A stretch of DNA of 64,000 bases from the NCBI RefSeq assembly GCF_001494635.1, contig NZ_LOJF01000001.1, positions 1 through 64,000 of the forward strand. Reading direction: 5' to 3'. Shown one piece after another: positions 63,401 to 64,000 of this stretch. The DNA comes from Tractidigestivibacter scatoligenes (GTDB lineage: Bacteria > Actinomycetota > Coriobacteriia > Coriobacteriales > Atopobiaceae). Each line of letters opens with the position of its first letter. The stretch's first letter is position 1. A program made the position numbers and the translations under genes. The notes under the pieces are model-generated. The model was not told the origin of the DNA, searched no databases, and was given only the letters and a program-made list of their open reading frames with translations.

Positions 63401-63436
63401 AAACGACGGCCGCACGCCAGAAGGCGCACGACCGTC
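63401..63436 (-). terminator. Terminator of the GH3 gene
   Basis: Two 14-nt arms (63405-63418 and 63423-63436) pair with G-U wobbles around a 4-nt loop; on the minus strand GTTTCG follows. Located about 30 bp beyond the GH3 stop. Confidence 0.7.
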
Positions 63437-63466
63437 GCTCGAGGGGATACCAATAAAGCCAGCTAG

Positions 63467-64000
63467 CTAGTTCTTCTCGCCAGCATCCTTCTCACTAGCG
63501 GACTTATCGCCAGCGGCCTTCTCGGCAAGCTTGCGATCCAGCTTGGCCTGCTTGCGCTTGCTGCGCTTGTAGAGCTCGGGATGCTCCCGCTCGGCCTTGG
63601 TGCGCCGCACGATGAGCGCCACGCCTCCGGCCACCAGCGCGCCAACCGCAATATCAACGCCGCGCACGATTCCCCACCAGGGTGACTCCTCCGTGTGCTG
63701 CACCGAGCCAGGCACCATCCCCTGCATGGCCGAGGAGTTCACCACCGCATACGCCAGGTTGTGAATCGCCCTGCGCATGCAGACGCGCGCCGTGGGGCTG
63801 TCGTAGTCAGAGATGGACCACATGGCGGGCATGCTCATGCACAGATAGGTGTCGCAGCCAACTCGCATGGCGAGGTCGCGATGGTTGTCGCCATTCCACG
63901 TCCAGTAGTCCGAAATCACCATGCCCTCAAAGCCCCACTCCTCGCGCAGGACATCGTGGAGCAGCGCATAGTTGCAGTGGCCAATCGTGGTTCCAATGCA
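63467..64000 (-). CDS. Glycoside hydrolase family 3 protein, C-terminal part (partial)
   Basis: The last 177 codons of a gene that runs off the window edge. The frame stays open to position 64000. GH3 features: NYALLHDVLREEWGFEGMV followed by ISDYW, where the Asp is the expected catalytic nucleophile position, then GCDTYLCMSMP. Near the C-terminus is a hydrophobic segment (IVRGVDIAVGALVAGGVALI) and a Lys-rich cytoplasmic-looking tail. Hence this seems to be a membrane-anchored beta-glucosidase or N-acetylglucosaminidase relative, unusual for GH3. Confidence 0.8.
   Translation of the reverse strand, partial: CIGTTIGHCNYALLHDVLREEWGFEGMVISDYWTWNGDNHRDLAMRVGCDTYLCMSMPAMWSISDYDSPTARVCMRRAIHNLAYAVVNSSAMQGMVPGSVQHTEESPWWGIVRGVDIAVGALVAGGVALIVRRTKAEREHPELYKRSKRKQAKLDRKLAEKAAGDKSASEKDAGEKN

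Larger units (their letters stand above)
62870..63466. other. Gene-free region between dnaK and the GH3 gene
   Basis: 597 bp. Contains the dnaK promoter region (minus-strand TATAAA near 62968-62973, ACTTAGAT at 62978-62985), hairpins I and K, and the GH3 terminator. No gene. Confidence 0.65.

Overview
The window looks like chromosome of a high-GC Coriobacteriia (Actinomycetota), probably an Olsenella/Atopobiaceae-type gut or oral anaerobe. This is inferred from strong GC codon bias, the ATP synthase cluster preceded by upp, HspR-type heat-shock organisation, a fused FeoA-FeoB, and short intergenic hairpins that read through as 'ENVFTF'-type ORFs. No database search was possible, so the genus is not certain. 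Nearly all the window is chromosomal housekeeping. No rRNA, tRNA, CRISPR array, insertion-sequence transposase or prophage was recognised.

Layout. 0.1-5.6 kb (minus): phosphohexomutase, galU, a DtxR/MntR-type regulator, an LCP wall-polymer ligase and murA, a cell-envelope set. 5.7-13.8 kb (minus): a complete F1Fo ATP synthase (an atpI-like gene, then B-E-F-H-A-G-D-C) with upp in front. 13.9-20.4 kb (minus): glyA, tsaC, prmC, prfA and an FAD oxidoreductase. 20.6-31.1 kb is mixed: two toxin-antitoxin pairs, a trigger-factor-like protein, rpmE, coaX, a truncated biotin-ligase-like gene, a folP-folK fusion, a sirtuin, two tandem patatins and exonuclease III. 31.2-40.2 kb (minus): feoAB, a PHP phosphoesterase, an aminotransferase, ftsH, hpt and tilS. 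40.9-48.8 kb (plus): an endonuclease-like orphan, a metallo-beta-lactamase-fold hydrolase, then a two-component system coupled to an ABC transporter. 49-64 kb: hsp20, a PASTA-domain membrane protein, clpB, a CPBP/RHH/SPFH membrane cluster, the dnaK-grpE-dnaJ-hspR operon and the end of a GH3 glycosidase.

The most unusual signal is intergenic. At least twelve hairpin elements of about 68-144 bp are scattered over the window (16.1, 17.4, 23.0, 23.2, 40.3, 40.7, 42.3, 48.8, 55.3, 55.4, 63.1 and 63.2 kb). They use about seven unrelated stem sequences, but most share a loop core close to TGGGNAAACGTYG. Both arms change together between elements. They lie between tandem, divergent and convergent genes, often in pairs, so simple termination does not explain them. 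One orphan protein with a Vsr/DUF559-like nuclease signature (40.9-42.1 kb) is flanked on both sides by elements of one stem type. A second, unrelated family of near-perfect palindromes (core GAGACAAAGGGA) occurs three times between 13.8 and 19.0 kb.

Heat-shock genes are concentrated here (hsp20, clpB, dnaK-grpE-dnaJ and the repressor hspR). An ACTTAGAT motif lies upstream of all three transcription units, suggesting a shared control site.
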